A DNA stretch of 64,000 nucleotides from assembly GCF_028009165.1 (NCBI RefSeq), contig NC_079241.1, forward strand, positions 4,836,001 to 4,900,000. Reading direction: 5' to 3'. This DNA is from Akanthomyces muscarius. Taxonomy: Eukaryota > Ascomycota > Sordariomycetes > Hypocreales > Cordycipitaceae. The notes under the pieces were generated by a model, which ran no database searches, was not told where the DNA came from, and saw nothing but the letters and a program-made list of their open reading frames with translations. Shown here in pieces: positions 62,622 through 64,000 of this stretch. Position numbers and translations under genes: made by a program. Numbering within the stretch: position 1 is the first letter of the stretch; each line of letters starts with the position of its first letter.

Positions 62622-64000
62622 ATGGCTGAAATGATGGATCTCGATGCCGTGGCCGGTACCAAGCGCAAGGCGGATGTGGACAACGACGAACCGGCACCGC
62701 CACGTCGTATTCGCGTAAGTCAGCCCGCCTGGTCAATTTCCGCTTGTGGAAGCAATGCTGAATTTTTAAAAAGGCTCTAGATATCGATGTAGTGAACAAG
62801 ATTGCCGCTGGTGAAATTATTGTTGCACCCGTCCACGCGCTGAAGGAGCTTCTGGAGAATGCCATAGACGCAGGCAGCACTGCATTGGAGGTTCTTGTCA
62901 AGGACGGCGGATTGAAATTGCTTCAGATTACAGACAATGGATCTGGGATTCAGAAGGACGATCTTGCCATCCTGTGTGAGCGACACACTACGTCAAAAAT
63001 TGCCGCGTTTGAAGATCTCGAGTCCATTTCCACATACGGCTTCCGCGGCGAGGCCCTTGCAAGCATAAGTCATATCGCCCATTTGACAGTCACCACAAAA
63101 ACAAAGGATTCGCCTCTAGCTTGGCGTGCGCACTATCTGGATGGCAAGCTTGTGCCTAGCAAGCCAGGTCAGCCAGCAGAGCCCAAAGGCGTCGCTGGTC
63201 GCCCTGGGACCCAAATTGCGGTCGAAGATTTGTTCTTCAGTATACCCACGAGACGCAAGGCATTTAGATCCTATGCGGACGAATTCAACAAGATTATAGA
63301 CATGGTTGGGCGATATGCCATCCATTCCGCGGGGGTCGGCTTCACATGCAAAAAGGCCGGCGAATCTTCTACAAATCTGTCAATACCAGCAGCCGCAAAT
63401 GCGGTCGATAGAGTGCGCCAGATATATGGCGGAGGTGTTGCAAACGAGCTGGTTGAGGTCAATGCTGCTGATGTTCGCTGGGGCTTCGAGGCCAATGCAC
63501 TGGTGACGAACGCCAATTACCACATCAAGAAGACAACCTTGGTGCTGTTTATCAACCACCGCTCCGTGGAGTCGACGAATATAAAAAAGGCCGTTGAGCA
63601 GGTCTACTCGGCATTTCTACCAAAGGGCGGGCACCCCTTTGTGTACCTGAGCCTCGCCATTGACCCAACAAGAGTCGACGTAAATGTGCATCCCACCAAG
63701 AAGGAAGTTCATTTCCTCAATGAAGATGAAATCATCCAAGACGTCTGCAACGCAATCACCAATGCCCTCACAGCGGTTGACACTAGCCGCACTTTCAAAA
63801 CCCAAACGCTGATTCCGGGTGCACGGCCGATGGACAGCAATGCCGCCAAAGACGGCGAGGGGCCAGTCGAAACAGTACTGGCGAGCGGCAAGCGTGTGCG
63901 GCGGAATTCGAATGATCTGGTGCGTACAGACACAGCTGAGCGCAAGATCACCAGCATGTTTGCGCGCACTGAATCCGGCGAGGCGAGCGGCAGCGGCGGC
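62622..64000 (+). CDS. mlh1: DNA mismatch repair protein MLH1 (5' part, cut by the window end)
   Basis: Exon 1 is 62622-62714 and exon 2 runs from 62774 past the window edge; about 440 residues are visible. After a 31-residue leader with a basic KRK, the GHL ATPase domain begins: NKIAAGEIIVAPVHALKELL with predicted catalytic Glu56 and metal-binding Asn60 in KELLEN, then ITDNGSGI, and STYGFRGEALASIS. The transducer domain follows (RRKAFRSYADEFNKIIDMVG, LVLFINHRSVES, DVNVHPTKKEVHFLNEDEII). The last visible part is the start of the variable linker. MLH1 pairs with PMS1, MLH2 and MLH3 in nuclear mismatch repair and meiotic crossing over. The C-terminal dimerisation region lies outside the window. 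The intron is GT-AG. Confidence 0.95.

Overview
The window looks like nuclear DNA of a filamentous ascomycete, most likely a Sordariomycete and plausibly Hypocreales. The evidence is short introns (about 58-200 bp) with CTAAC/CTGAC-type branch sites, typical fungal gene structures, a fungal-type F-box/ankyrin gene, a BTB-bromodomain fusion, a Zn2Cys6 regulator and a peroxisomal Lon with a C-terminal SRL signal. No phage, plasmid, CRISPR or operon structure is visible, and I found no convincing tRNA or rRNA gene. All exon boundaries were read by eye from splice consensus and protein continuity.

Layout. 1-9107: gene-free flank. 9108-15106: a VOC/glyoxalase-like protein, a Rad51 paralogue with altered Walker motifs, isopentenyl-diphosphate isomerase, and a small unknown protein on the minus strand. 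15107-24291: AT-richer accessory stretch with a probable decayed minus-strand gene, a candidate small secreted peptide and an F-box/ankyrin gene broken by two frame shifts. 24292-25725: BTB-bromodomain protein whose bromodomain lacks the usual acetyl-lysine-binding Asn. 25726-30208: no gene seen. 30209-31047: secreted Cys-rich, probably GPI-anchored cell-surface protein. 33622-49616: dense housekeeping block: acyl-CoA-binding protein, AIF/FSP1-like FAD oxidoreductase, End3, RPA32, RNA polymerase I largest subunit and peroxisomal Lon. 49617-60398: 10.8 kb without a convincing intact gene, holding one possible decayed frame. 60399-62186: Zn2Cys6 regulator with AT-hook-like and PAS-like segments. 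62622-64000: MLH1, cut by the window edge.

Shared themes. Three genes belong to DNA replication, recombination or repair (Rad51 paralogue, RPA32, MLH1). The RPA32 promoter carries two perfect MCB (ACGCGT) elements, and the Rad51 paralogue and MLH1 promoters each carry the octamer TCACGTGA. Two genes belong to fatty-acid and peroxisome metabolism (ACBP, Lon). I found no single new multi-gene system. The most unusual items are the two proteins with altered key residues, the 4-nt first coding exon of RPA32, splice-dependent peroxisomal targeting of Lon, and three decayed genes or reading frames.
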